Origin: Pratylenchus scribneri
Lineage: Eukaryota > Nematoda > Chromadorea > Rhabditida > Pratylenchidae
Reading direction: 5' to 3'
Length of the DNA: 64,000 nucleotides
Assembly (NCBI GenBank): GCA_030063045.1
Contig: JAQSEB010000082.1
Coordinates: 3,224,001-3,288,000, forward strand
Made by a program: the position numbers and the translations under genes
The notes under the pieces: model-generated
What the model was told of the DNA's origin: nothing
The model's database searches: none
The model's input: the letters and a program-made list of their open reading frames with translations, nothing else
In this document: one piece after another, positions 13,113 through 25,200 of the stretch
Layout: each line of letters starts with the position of its first letter
Position numbering within the stretch: the stretch's first letter is position 1

Positions 13113-13478
13113 ATGGTTCAAAACATAATCAAATTGGCGGGGACAAAATGCGCTTTTCCCAGAAGAAAATATTTGAATGACATAGCGCCATTTGAAGATG
13201 TTCCCAATTACCAATTAGCTACCAAAATCGTTTTCCAACCAAAAGGAAAAACGTTCAATTTTTTATGGAGTTGGAGAATAAAATCTGGAATGGCCATATT
13301 TGCAGTTGAATGGAAAAAGATTCCAATCACATTGGATGGTGAACACATATCTGTTCCCGACAATTTGGGAATATATTCATTGGCCAAATTTATTCTTTCA
13401 TTTTTCGGTGGGTGTTGGTCTTTTCTAGGAAAGGAACGTCCAAAAATGAAAAATGTCAAATTCAGAATGGTAAAATAG
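13113..13478 (+). CDS. Unrecognised 121-residue open frame
   Basis: A single uninterrupted ATG-to-stop frame of 121 codons in otherwise non-coding, repeat-rich DNA. The product is basic, mixes hydrophobic and charged residues fairly evenly, and has no signal peptide, membrane segment or motif that I recognise. The antisense strand is also open over much of the region, which weakens the case. It could be an isolated exon, a decayed gene or chance. Confidence 0.25.
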   Translation: MVQNIIKLAGTKCAFPRRKYLNDIAPFEDVPNYQLATKIVFQPKGKTFNFLWSWRIKSGMAIFAVEWKKIPITLDGEHISVPDNLGIYSLAKFILSFFGGCWSFLGKERPKMKNVKFRMVK

Positions 13479-15691
13479 TGGTTAGATTGACAAAAAAAAA
13501 AACAAATTAGTGAATGAGGAAATGGCACTAATAAATAATCCAAGTTTACTATGTGGAATGGGAATTTGGGCATCCAATTTTGCACGCATTTTTCAAGTGA
13601 ATAATAGCTTTTAAATTTTACATATTTGGTACCATTTTATGCCCATAATTGGGCTGAATTAATTAAGAAAGGAAAAAATGGTTTGATTTTGATGAAAATT
13701 GTAAAAACTTATGAATTATGATGGAATTATGATGATCAAAAAATAGCACAAAATGGGCCCATCGGGAATTTTTTCGTTTTTTTTTTGGACAATTTAGGTG
13801 ATTATTAGCTTTAAGTTTAATAAATTTGAAATCATTGTATAGCCCAGAAAATTTGGATGATTTGAAAATAGAGAAAGAATTAAGGAATTTGATATCGCAA
13901 AAATTTATGATCAACAAAATTGGCAACCATTTTTAGTCATAAATTTCCGGTCAATTTAATTTTGTTCAAGCAATTTTGATTATGAAATGTTCTCAAGAAT
14001 GAGCTTAATCAGATGGTATAAAATTTTTATTAATGGCTTGGAAGATTGCTTAGATATTGGCCAATAAACCTAAAATGTTTATGGCAAAATTAATCAATGA
14101 TATAAAAATGAACTTTTAGAGTAAATTAATTCCATAAATTTCTATAATTTGTACTCTTGAATTTTTTGCGGTAAATTGTAAATTACAAACCATAAGGAAA
14201 AATGGATGGTAAATTTATTGGAAAAAGGTGAAAAAAAATGTGACAAAGGAGGAAATTTTGTCTGGTCCAATTTGCATCCATTTTGCCTTCACAAAACTTA
14301 TGCGCTAATGTTTTTGAGGGGGTATAATTGGAAAGGGAAGGAAGGAAAAAGAGGCCAATTCCCTGAAGAAAAAGTAGCATAAAGAAAAAGTGCCATTGAC
14401 AAGCATAATTTTGGAAAATTACATCCTCATTTATTCATAGAGAGTATTTGGGCCAAATTCGTCTTTTAGCATATTCTTATTCTAGAAGCATTAAACCGTT
14501 TTTAACAAATTTAATGGCATTTTTGAGGAGCAATGTTTTGACCATTGAATGAATATAAATTTCGTAAATTAATTTGTATTCATCATTTGCGCAAAAATTA
14601 TTTCCAGAATAAGGGGTACAACCTATTTTTGACATCATTGCTTTCCATTTTTTGGCTGTAATTTTTGTGAATTTTAGGCCAATCCAATTACTTAGACTTA
14701 TTTGGATAGGTCTAATCCAGCTCTTAAAATTGATAAAATTTCAGTAAATTTGCTTAAAGCATTTAAAAGCTTCAAGTGCAAAGTATCCTCCATTGAAGAA
14801 TATCTCTACCCAATTTTTTGGTCAGAATTGTATGAATTTTAAATTAATCAAACTATTTTAAAACTTTTTGGGGAGCCAAGAGTCTGATCTAAATTTATGA
14901 TATAAAATTCTTTAAAATTGTTTATTTTTTGAAGGCTTATAAAGCTTCGCGCGAATCTTCCATTTTAGTTATAAATATGCCTAATTTTTAGCCATTAATT
15001 CTGGTAATTTTAGGCAAATCAAATTACTTTATATAATACTTCATTTGATATATTTAATCCCATCTTTAATTAATTTGTTATAAAAATCTATTAAGTTTTT
15101 TCTTTTTTTAAAAAACTTTAAAAACAGACTCACGCCGCCTCACTTTCTCATTCCTCAACCCTCCTCCTTCATATAAATTTGCTTGGGCGGAATAATTTAC
15201 ATAAAAAGAAAAGGGGAGGAGATGGTCTCATTTGAAGCTTGTTTACATTTATTTTTCCGCTTTTATACATTTTTTTATATTAAGTTATCAGCCATGCTCC
15301 TTTTTTGTGTGTTTTTTCCGGAATGCCCATACATATTTGACTTGCCCTTGGGCAACCTTCATTTTTTGACAAGCAAAAATTGCAAAAACAAAAAAAAATG
15401 CAACAGCAAAACAAGGAAGATTTTTGGGCATTCCTGGAAAAATATTTTTGAACGGATTTTTTGCTATTTACGGAAAAATAAAAAGCCAAATAAAATGTAG
15501 AAAATTCCAATTTTTTGTACTTCAACGAAATGTGTGTTTTTCAGCCGTTGATGATTAAAATTTTTGACCACTTGAGTGAAGTATATCAAAGGAAATATTC
15601 GGCAATAAATTTGCCTAGGAGGCGCATCAATTGGGCCAAAAAAAATTTGATGGCAATGATTATTCAAATAGGAGGATTCAGTACCAGTCGG

Positions 15692-15995
15692 TGCCATTCT
15701 TTTGGCCATAGTTCATCTAGGAAAAAACAAATTTTGGAAGGCGATATGCCATTTGAAAGCTCTAAATGTCCTCTAAAAAGTGGCTTTTCTAATTTTTTGA
15801 AAATTAAACAATTAGTAAAATAAGTGGCTTTTCCTCAAAATGATTCAGTTTAATTACAATTACAATCAAAGTCATTTAAAGCAACTTAATAGCTTGAATT
15901 TATTATTTTTAATAAGCGCTATTTTTAGAAGATATTTTGGGCTTTCAAATGTTATATATTTCCTTCACTGACAATTGCCTCTTCTAAAAGAATAA
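15692..15995. repeat. Family A fold-back element, copy 9
   Basis: The left arm is near consensus; the right arm is decayed at its end. Confidence 0.8.
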
Positions 15996-16256
15996 CCAAA
16001 TCAATAATATGGAGAAAAAATAATTAATTTTTTCTTTGTTAAATGAAGGTTGATGTCCAAAGAAATTGAAATTATGGAAAAATGTATTAGTTTTAAAAAA
16101 GGACATTTTTATGCCATAAAATCTTGGCCAGCAATTGATTCAGTTTTCTCTTTGAGGAAATTTTTATATCTCCCAAAAAACATTTAATATTCAAAAATTG
16201 AAATTTAATGGCCATAAAATGGCCAAATCAATTCATTAATTGCTTCTTCTTCAAAT

Positions 16257-19200
16257 TCATTCCTCCTCATCTTTGTCCATTAGCCATTTTTTCACGTCCA
16301 TTTGTTCGTCCTTTGCCATTATTTTCGTTTTATTTGTGCTCATGGCCCATTGCCGATGCAGGAGGCGGGTTTTGAGCCGTGGCCTTTGTTCCAAATATTC
16401 TTGCTCCAATTTACTGATCCATTTTTTCAAATCCATCGACGAATTCTGGGCATTAAAAAAATTCATTTAAATTCATTTGATTATATTTTGGTTTGGGTTT
16501 AACAAATTTTTAACTTGGTTTTGAACCATTAAACCAAAATTGGTTTAAACCGTTTAACACCCTTTAATTGTTGACAAAACCAAAATTGGTTTAAACCGTT
16601 TAATACCGTTTAAATGTTGACCAAACCAAAATTGGTTTAAACCGTTTAATACCCTTTAATTGTGGACCAAACCAAAATTGGTTTAAACCGTTTAATACCC
16701 TTTAATTGTTGACCAAACCAAAATTGGTTTAAACCGTTTAATACCCTTTAATTGTTGATCAAATCATCACAAATTATATACCATTCGATGCTTGACCAGC
16801 TCTATCCAATTTTGGGTATATTTGGTTTGTGAATATAGGACAAACCCTCTTAACCCATTATAATTCTTTTGGCTTTATTAAATAATATTTATCCGTAATT
16901 TTATCCCAAATTCTTCTAAATTTTCCATTTCATTTACCACAAAATTCCTTTCGGCCATTTCAACTTCATTCCCAATGGAATTGATGGCCCTTTGCACTTT
17001 TTGAAGGCGTCTTTCCACTGAACAATGCTCCAAAATGTTCGTTTCACCGAATTCATCTTCAGCGAATTCCTCGCCCAAATCGGCTAATATATCCGCCACT
17101 GTCGATCGTCGGCCGGAACTTCGACGTTGGAAGAAAAATTCTGTGAAATTTGATTAATCGTATTTTCTGATTAATTAGAGGAGATAAGCCATTGTGGAGT
17201 AGTTCAAATTGGTTCCGCTTTAATAACTCATCAAGGACAAAAGCAATTTATTATCAAATTAAAGAGCAGATTTTTGTCTATCAATTGATATTAATTTTAT
17301 TTAAATTGGTTCAAAATTGATGGAGTTATGCTCAAAAAACCCAGTGAAAATTTGGCTACCATAGTAAATATCACATTATAAATGGTTTTTTGGGCATAAC
17401 TCCAACAATTCTGAACCAATTTAAATAAAATTAATTTTATTAGATAGCCAAAAGTCTGCTCTTTAATTTAATACTAAAATCATCAAAATTAATTGAGTTC
17501 TTGAGAAGTTATTTTAAACGGCGACAAATTGGAATGGGGCTTATCCATCGGGTGAAATGTTCACTGATTTTCCCTGAGGAAATTATCCAAAATAATTGTT
17601 TTACCTTCACTGTCGAATGATTTTGGCGATGCAGAATATTGTCCATTGCGCCAATTCCAACGTTGTTCATGCAGTTGCCGTAGCAAATTTGCTGTAAAAT
17701 ATTGGCAAATTCACTCTAATCATCGCCTGTATGATTAAATATCTTTTTTTTTAATTTTTGGCCATAATTCTCGCCAAGGAAGCAACCAATTAGAAAAATC
17801 AAATCAATGAAAAGCTCAAAATTTCCACTAGAATAGAATCCTTTTAAATTTTAAGAAATAAAATTTTTTTAAAAATTTGCATGTCATTGATGAGTGTAAT
17901 AAACCCGAGTTTTACACTTATTTTACAAATTATTTTAAATTTCCAAAAAATTAGAAATATCAATTTTCGAGGACATTTTAGGGCTTTCAAATGCTATATT
18001 GCCTTTCTTCAATTTATATTTTACCTTATTGAATTATGGGGCAAAAACTGAAAATAAATCTTCCATTTTCCAACCTTTTCGCCTGACCATCCGCCGACAA
18101 TGCGGATATTCCTCAAAGGCGGTAGCCAATGAATCGTGGCCAATTGTGCAGAGGCAAGAATAGCCAATGGAACGAATCTTTTTATAATAAATATAAATAT
18201 TTTAACACACATTTTTAAGGAGTTTTTATCCTACCGTTCACAAACCATATACCCAAAATTTGATAGAGCTGGTCAAAATGCATTGAATGGTATATAATTT
18301 GTGATGGTTTGGTCAACAATTAAAGGGTATTAAACGGTTTAAACCAATTTTGGTTTGGTCAACAATTAAAGGGTATTAAACGGTTTAAACCAATTTTGGT
18401 TTGGTCAACAATTAAAGGGTATTAAACGGTTTAAACCTATTTTGGTTTGGTCAACAATTAAAGGGTATTAAACGGTTTAAACCTATTTGGTTTGGTCAAC
18501 AATTAAAGGGTATTAAACGGTTTAAACCTATTTTGGTTTGGTCAACAATTAAATGGTATTAAACGGTTTAAACCAATTTTGGTTTGGTCAACAATTAAAG
18601 GGTATTAAACGGTTTAAACCCATTTTGGTTTAATGGTTTAAAAATTAAGTTAGAATTGGTTAAACCCTCAAACGAAAACATAATCAAATTATGCGTCTTT
18701 AGGAGATCTATTGATTGAAAATAAGATTTTGGGGTCTTCTAAAAATTTTCCAACCTTTACAGATTTAAGCTATTTTAATTTCACCCCAAAATGATTTTCC
18801 TAAACAATTATCCTAAATCCACACCTCAACTGCTGACCGTATATGGCGTTTTGGACTCCGTGAGCAGGGGCCAATCCCCGTAAATGTCGCCTTCATGCAA
18901 AAATTTGTTCGGTCGATTGGCATCAAAAAATAGCCGAGGACTAATTGAACGATTGCCACCTCCAGATGAGGATTGGCCATCCACCAAATCGAAATCCTCT
19001 TCCAGCAATATTTCCAATTGGCCATGCTTTACAATGAATAATTCCTGCTTTTTTTTAACAAATTGAAGAATATTGGAGGAGGAATTAAGGTTAAAGATCA
19101 GATCCCAGAAGGGATTCCAAATTGGTTGGCCGACACTTGCGCCCCGACAATTGCAGACGAAATGGCGCCGACGGTGGTAAAGCTATTGTGGCATTATTCA

Positions 19201-22200
19201 TGGCATATTATTAAGCATAAAATTAACTACAAAATGACATTAAAAAGCATTGGCTAATGTCGAATATTCACCGAGTTATGACCAAAAAACCGTTGATTTA
19301 ATTAAAATTGTGTTTTTGTCTGTTTTTTGGCCATCATAACTCGGTGAATATTCAACATTGACTAAAACATTTGATGTCATTTTGTAGCTGATTTTGAGCC
19401 TAATAATATGCTATAAACAATGCCACACTAGTTTTAATGCCATCGGCGCCAGACAGTTTCGTCCGCAACTGTTTTCCCAAACATTTAGTTCCCCTTATTT
19501 TATTTTTTTTAATTATATCCGATTAAAATGTGCCCAAATTTTATTAAAAATATTTTATTGAGAAATTCTCAATTTGATAAAGAAATATATTTGGCGAGCC
19601 CATCAGCCTTCATTTGTTTGTGCTTCATCCTTTTTTCCGCCTTTCGTGGGATTGGAAAGGGAAAACCAATAGAAGAGGCAATAAAATTGCGCGCTAACAT
19701 CTCTACAAAAAAAATGGTCCCGTTTTTGGGCCCCAAATACACATTTTTTTGGCCCCAATTCTTCTTCATTTCCCTTGTAGCTTTTCCTTCTTCTCCAAGG
19801 GCAAAAAATGTTGGAGAATCCAATCAAAAATTGGCGGCGAATCGAATTCTCCTCCAAAAGCCAAAAAGTTCCAAACCAAATCATAAATTTTCCTTCACTT
19901 TTTCATCTTTTTATATAAAATGTTACTAAAAATGCTCAATGAATTTTCATTCCCGCTGGCACAATTTCCATTCCTCATTTTTCTTGCAATTTTCCCTCAA
20001 TTTGTCCACTCAATTCGCTGCTATGAATGCTCATCAGTTCATTAAAAATTTTTGAATTTTTTAAAAAATTAATTTAAAGGGGCCAAATGATTGGACTTGT
20101 AATCAATATGTTGGGGCCAGCTGTGGCTATGGCTTTTTTGGATGCATCAAAGTGGCCACATACGGTTGGTTTTGGAATTATTGTCAATTTGTCTTGGTTT
20201 TTGGTCCATAACTAAACGAGGCTCTAACCGATTCCAGAAGGCGATATTCCATTGGAAAGCCTAAATGATGACAAAAATTTGGCCATTTTCAAAAATATTT
20301 ATATATCTTTGAGTGAAAAAAAAAAACGGAACATTTAGAGAAAAACCATGTATTTTAACAAATTATTTCGAGTTTTCAAAAAAAAATAATAAAAAAGCCA
20401 TTTTAGAGATATTTGGGATTATTAAATTGTATATCACTTTTGAAATTAGTTATTTTCCTGGGTTAAATTATGAACCAAACTGTAAAGGAAGTGATCAATT
20501 GGCGGTATTTATCCAATTATCGTCCATTATTAAGTCAATAATTTTTTTAATATTATTTTCAGATGGCGGTGTCGACAAATGCAAGTATTTTTATAACAAT
20601 TTTTGGACCAAAAAAGGCATCAATTCAATCAATGGTTGACTGAATTAATTTCCTCCAATTTTTAGTCTAAAAATCAATTTTATAATTTATTAATAATTTA
20701 TTAATCTTAAAAATTGACACTTTTAGGCACAAAAAAATGGCGAAATTAAATTTCTTTTAAGATTCATATCCAACCCTGAAGCCTAATCTTAAACTCTGAT
20801 ATTCTAAGCCTGAACAAAATCTCAAGCCATAAAATTTCGCTATAGCCAAGTTATATGGCCTCAAAAGAATTAAATTTTTGTAAATTAATTCCATCATTTT
20901 TTTGTTAAATTAAATAATTTTTTGTTAATTAATATTATTTCATTTTTAATTTAGTGGGCAATTTCATCGATGACCCCCAGGCAATTGTCTCCCTAATTCG
21001 TGGATGCAATTTACTCCCGTTGGGCGGGGTTGATGCTTGCCAACAGCAAATTTTGCTTGGATACCGTGTCATAACATGTTCGTACTAAATAAATTTCCCA
21101 AAAATTTTAAGTGAATTTTAGCTTTAATTTTCGCAAAATTTGGTAAGATTTTATAGGCAAGTTTGGGTGTACTAATTTAAAAAGAATTAATAAATTTAGT
21201 ACCAAAAATTATGGTAAAAAACAACAAAATAGCCAAATGAGTTTTGGGAATGCAATGAAATATTCAATTTTTCAAGTGAATAATAATTAAACAAATTTAG
21301 CAAATTTGGTACCATTTTATAGTTCTGTTTGGGATTTGGATGGATTGATTAGAGAAAGAATTTATGGATTTGAAGGAAATTGTAAAAAGTTCTAGCCAAA
21401 AAAAATTGGTAAAATAGGCCAAAATAATATATATCTTTTGGTTTTTTGGCCAAATAAATTTGACCAATTAATTTTGTATCAAAATGTTCTCCAGTAAGAG
21501 TTTAATTCAATATTATAAAAATTTTGATAACTTAAGGGAAAATCGCAAATATTTTTCAATTAAATTCATTTGATCCTCCTATTTTCGCCACAGGTTATTG
21601 CTATTCCGATTATTGCAATGGGACAATTGGAAAGTGGAAAACAAATTCGCCAGCTTTATTATTTCCATATTTATTCATTTTATTTGCAATTTTATTTCCC
21701 ATAATTTTCATTTGAGCAACGCAGGAAAATAAAATTTTATTTTTTATTTGTTGGAATTGTCGAAAACATAAAAAATAATCGAAATTTTCATGTATATTGC
21801 TCTAAAATTTGTGTCTTTTTCTTCTAGCCTCACATTTAATTTAATCCTTATTCTTATTTAGTATAATATTTACCCAATCCAATTTTAATTATGGCCATAG
21901 GTCTTTTCAAAAATTTAATTCATTTTCATCTATTTTTCTAAATAGGAGGATACGATGGATTATCACACATCTAGGTATCAGAGCAGTTTTTGGCCATAGC
22001 TCAACAAGGAGTCAACCAATTTTGGAAGGCGATATTCCATTTCTAAGCCCAAAGTGTCCTTAACAAAGTGGCTTAATTATATTTATAAAATTCAAGCATT
22101 TAAAAAAGTTACATGTCTTTGAGTGTAATAAACCTAAATTTCATGAGGAAAAACTGCTTATTTTACGAAATGTTTAAATTTTCAAAAATTTATATTAGCC

Positions 22201-25200
22201 ACTTTTTAGAGGAAATTCAGGGCTTTCTAATGGAATTTGGAATATCGCCTTCCTGAATTGGTTACTTCCTTGTTTAGCTATGGCCAAAATAACTTCCCAA
22301 GGTAGCAAATCGTCTTATTTCATATTTTCCCCATTCTTCACACCTTTGCAATTTCCCCTTTTCGGCACACAATATCGCCCGGATTGAATCGTCTTGGACA
22401 GAGTCGAATGGCCAATTCCCGCAGTAATCCCTTCTCGCAAAGGGAAAATATGGGTGAAGCAAGCAGAGGGGATAACATCGGCTCGGCGGCCAATTCCATG
22501 GCCAAACGGGGTGGCAAAATGCCCAGCAACATTTCCTTTGGACGGGCACAAAATTAACAAAGATATTTAAATAGTATTTAATTCCGAAAAAAAACATTGG
22601 AAATGGCAAAAAATAATACAAAAATTTCAAAATAAGTAAGGAAATATTTGTCCTACCGTTCGCAAAACCATAATACCCAAAATTGGATAGAGTGGTCAAG
22701 CATTGAATGGTATATAATTTGTGAATGGTTTGGTAACAATTAAAGGGTATTAAACGGTTTAAACCAATTTTGGTTTGGTCAACAATTAAAGGGTATTAAA
22801 CGGTTAAAACCAATTTTGGTTTGGTCAACAATTAAAGGGTATTAAACGGTTTAAACCAATTTTGGTTTGGTCAACAATTAAAGGGTATTAAACGGTTTAA
22901 ACCAATTTTGGTTTGGTCAACAATTAAAGGGTATTAAACGGTTTAAACCACACTTTGGTTTGCTCAACAATTAAAGGGTATTAAACGGTTTAAACCAATT
23001 TTGGTTTGGTCAACAATTAAAGGGTATTAAACGGTTTAAACCACACTTTGGTTTGCTCAACAATTAAAGGGTATTAAACGGTTTAAACCACACTTTGGTT
23101 TGCTCAACAATTAAAGGGTATTAAACGGTTTAAACCCATTTTGGTTTAATGGTTCAAAACTAAATTAGAATTGGTTAAACCGAAGCCAAAACATATTCAA
23201 ATGATGCGTATCGAAGAGAGGAGATCTATTGAATGGTTTTTCGGCAATTTTAGTGATTTTTTGCCAAATTAATTATTTCCTATAATAGTTTGAAGATTTG
23301 TTCACCATGTCATTGACGAGTTGGGCCCGTTCGCCCCAAATCCATTGATATTCAATCCAATTAATAACCCTTTCACGGATTGCCTCATTCACTTGACTAA
23401 AAAAGAAGGCATTTTTGTACTTGGGACATTCTTTTGGCCATAACTCAACAAGGAAGGCACCAATTTAGGAAGGCGATATGCTATTTCAAAGCCTTAAATG
23501 TCCTCTAAAAAGAGGCTTTTCTAATTTTATGAAAATTTAAAACAATTTTAAATAAACGGATTTTCCTCAAAATGATTGGGTTTATAACACTCAAAGACAT
23601 GTAACTTTTTTATTTGACAGATTTTAAAAATTTAAAAATTAGCCATTTTTTAGTAGATTTTTCGGGCTTTCAAATGGCATATTGCCTTCCAAAATTGGTT
23701 GCTTCCTTGTTGAGCTATGACCAAAAGATCGACCCTGGGTATTGAATTTACCGAATTCGCATATATCGTTTGGAGCCATCAACAAATTCTTGGAAATTTG
23801 CCTTTGTCAAATGTGCACTGCTCACCTATTTTTGGAGGGAATTATCAGAAGATTATTTTCTTATTAAATAGAAATGAATTAAAATCATTTCGGTACCAAA
23901 AAATAAATCTAAAAAACGCTGATCCAAAAAATGTCAATCCCAAAAAATGTCAATGACCATAAATCCCAAAAAATGTCAACCCAGCCAAAATCCCAAAAAA
24001 TGTCAACTCCCATAAAACCCAAAAAATGGCAATAAAAATCCCAAAAAATGTCAACCCAGCCAATATCCCAAAAAATGTCAATCCCAAAAAATGTCAACTC
24101 CCAAAAAATGTCAATCCAGCCAAAATCCCAAAAAATGGCAATAAAAAGGCGATATAGGGGTAGGGGGATCAAGAAGGATATAGGGGGATTAAGCCGGATT
24201 TAGCCCCGAAATGGATGGGAAATGGCCCGGAGGGGTCGGGAATGTTGGCCGAAGGCCATAAGAGTGCGCAGGATATATCCGGATTTAGGGGGATTAAGGT
24301 GGATATAGGGGGATTAAGCCGGATTTAGCCCCGAAATGGATGGGAAATGGCCCGGAGGGGTCGGGAATGTTGGCCGAAGGCCATAAGAGTGCGCAGGATA
24401 TATCCGGATTTAGGGGGATTAAGGTGGATATAGGGGGATTAAGCCGGATTTAGCCCCGAAATGGATGGGAAATGGCCCGGAGGGGTCGGGAATGTTGGCC
24501 GAAGGCCATAAGAGTACGCAGGATATATCCGGATTTAGGGGGATTAAGGTGGATATAGGGGGATTAAGCCGGATTAAGCCCCGAAATTGATGGAAAATGG
24601 TCTGGAAGGCTACCGGAAAGTCGGGAAGTGTAAAAGAGGCCAGGAGAATGCGCGGGATAAAGCCAGATATAGGGGTATTAAGCCTGATTAAGCATAATTA
24701 GGGGCTAGGGATTAGGGTTAGGGGTTCGGAGCATAGGATACGCGCGAAGCCGGATGCAAAACAGCCAAAATCAGTACTCGTGCCCATCTATTTCAGGGCT
24801 TAATTCGACTTAATCCCCTTATATCCACCTTAATCCCTCTATATCCGGCTATATCCCGCGCACCCTCAAGCACTTCCCCGACCTCCCACTGGCCCTCCGG
24901 GCCATTTCCCATCAATTTCGGGGCTTAATCCGACTTAATCCCCCTATATCCACCTTAATCCCTCTATATCCGGCTATATCCCGCGCACTCTCAAGCACTT
25001 CCCCGACCTCCCACTGGCCCTCCGGGCCATTTCCCATCAATTTCGCGGCTTAATCCGACTTAATCCCCTTATATCCACCTTAATCCCCCTATATCCGGCA
25101 ATCAGATTAAAAATTTCTAAAATCTGGCACTAGAATTGGATTCAGGATGGCCAAAAACCATAAAGTAAATGAAATTGGCCTTAATAGCCCCAGAAAATAA

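Larger units (their letters stand above)
8732..16256. other. Repeat-rich gap between the GPCR and CNG channel genes
   Basis: This 7.5-kb stretch contains a family B element, a fragment of the 16-bp satellite, and family A elements at 10750, 11688, 12579 and 15692. Apart from one open frame at 13113-13478, I see no supported exon on either strand. It should include the 3' flank of the CNG gene and the promoter of the GPCR. Confidence 0.6.

Noticed and set aside
19528..19929. 133-codon frame just before the Ly6-like start codon
   Set aside because: No signal, motif or codon support, and it is out of frame with the nested gene; probably chance in the 5' flank.
22648..23238. CRISPR array
   Set aside because: Units are contiguous 46-bp tandem repeats without unique spacers, in a eukaryotic intron.
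23909..24172. Repetitive frame with a DIFWDFGWV-type periodic product
   Set aside because: This is just the translation of the 16-bp tandem array; not a protein gene.
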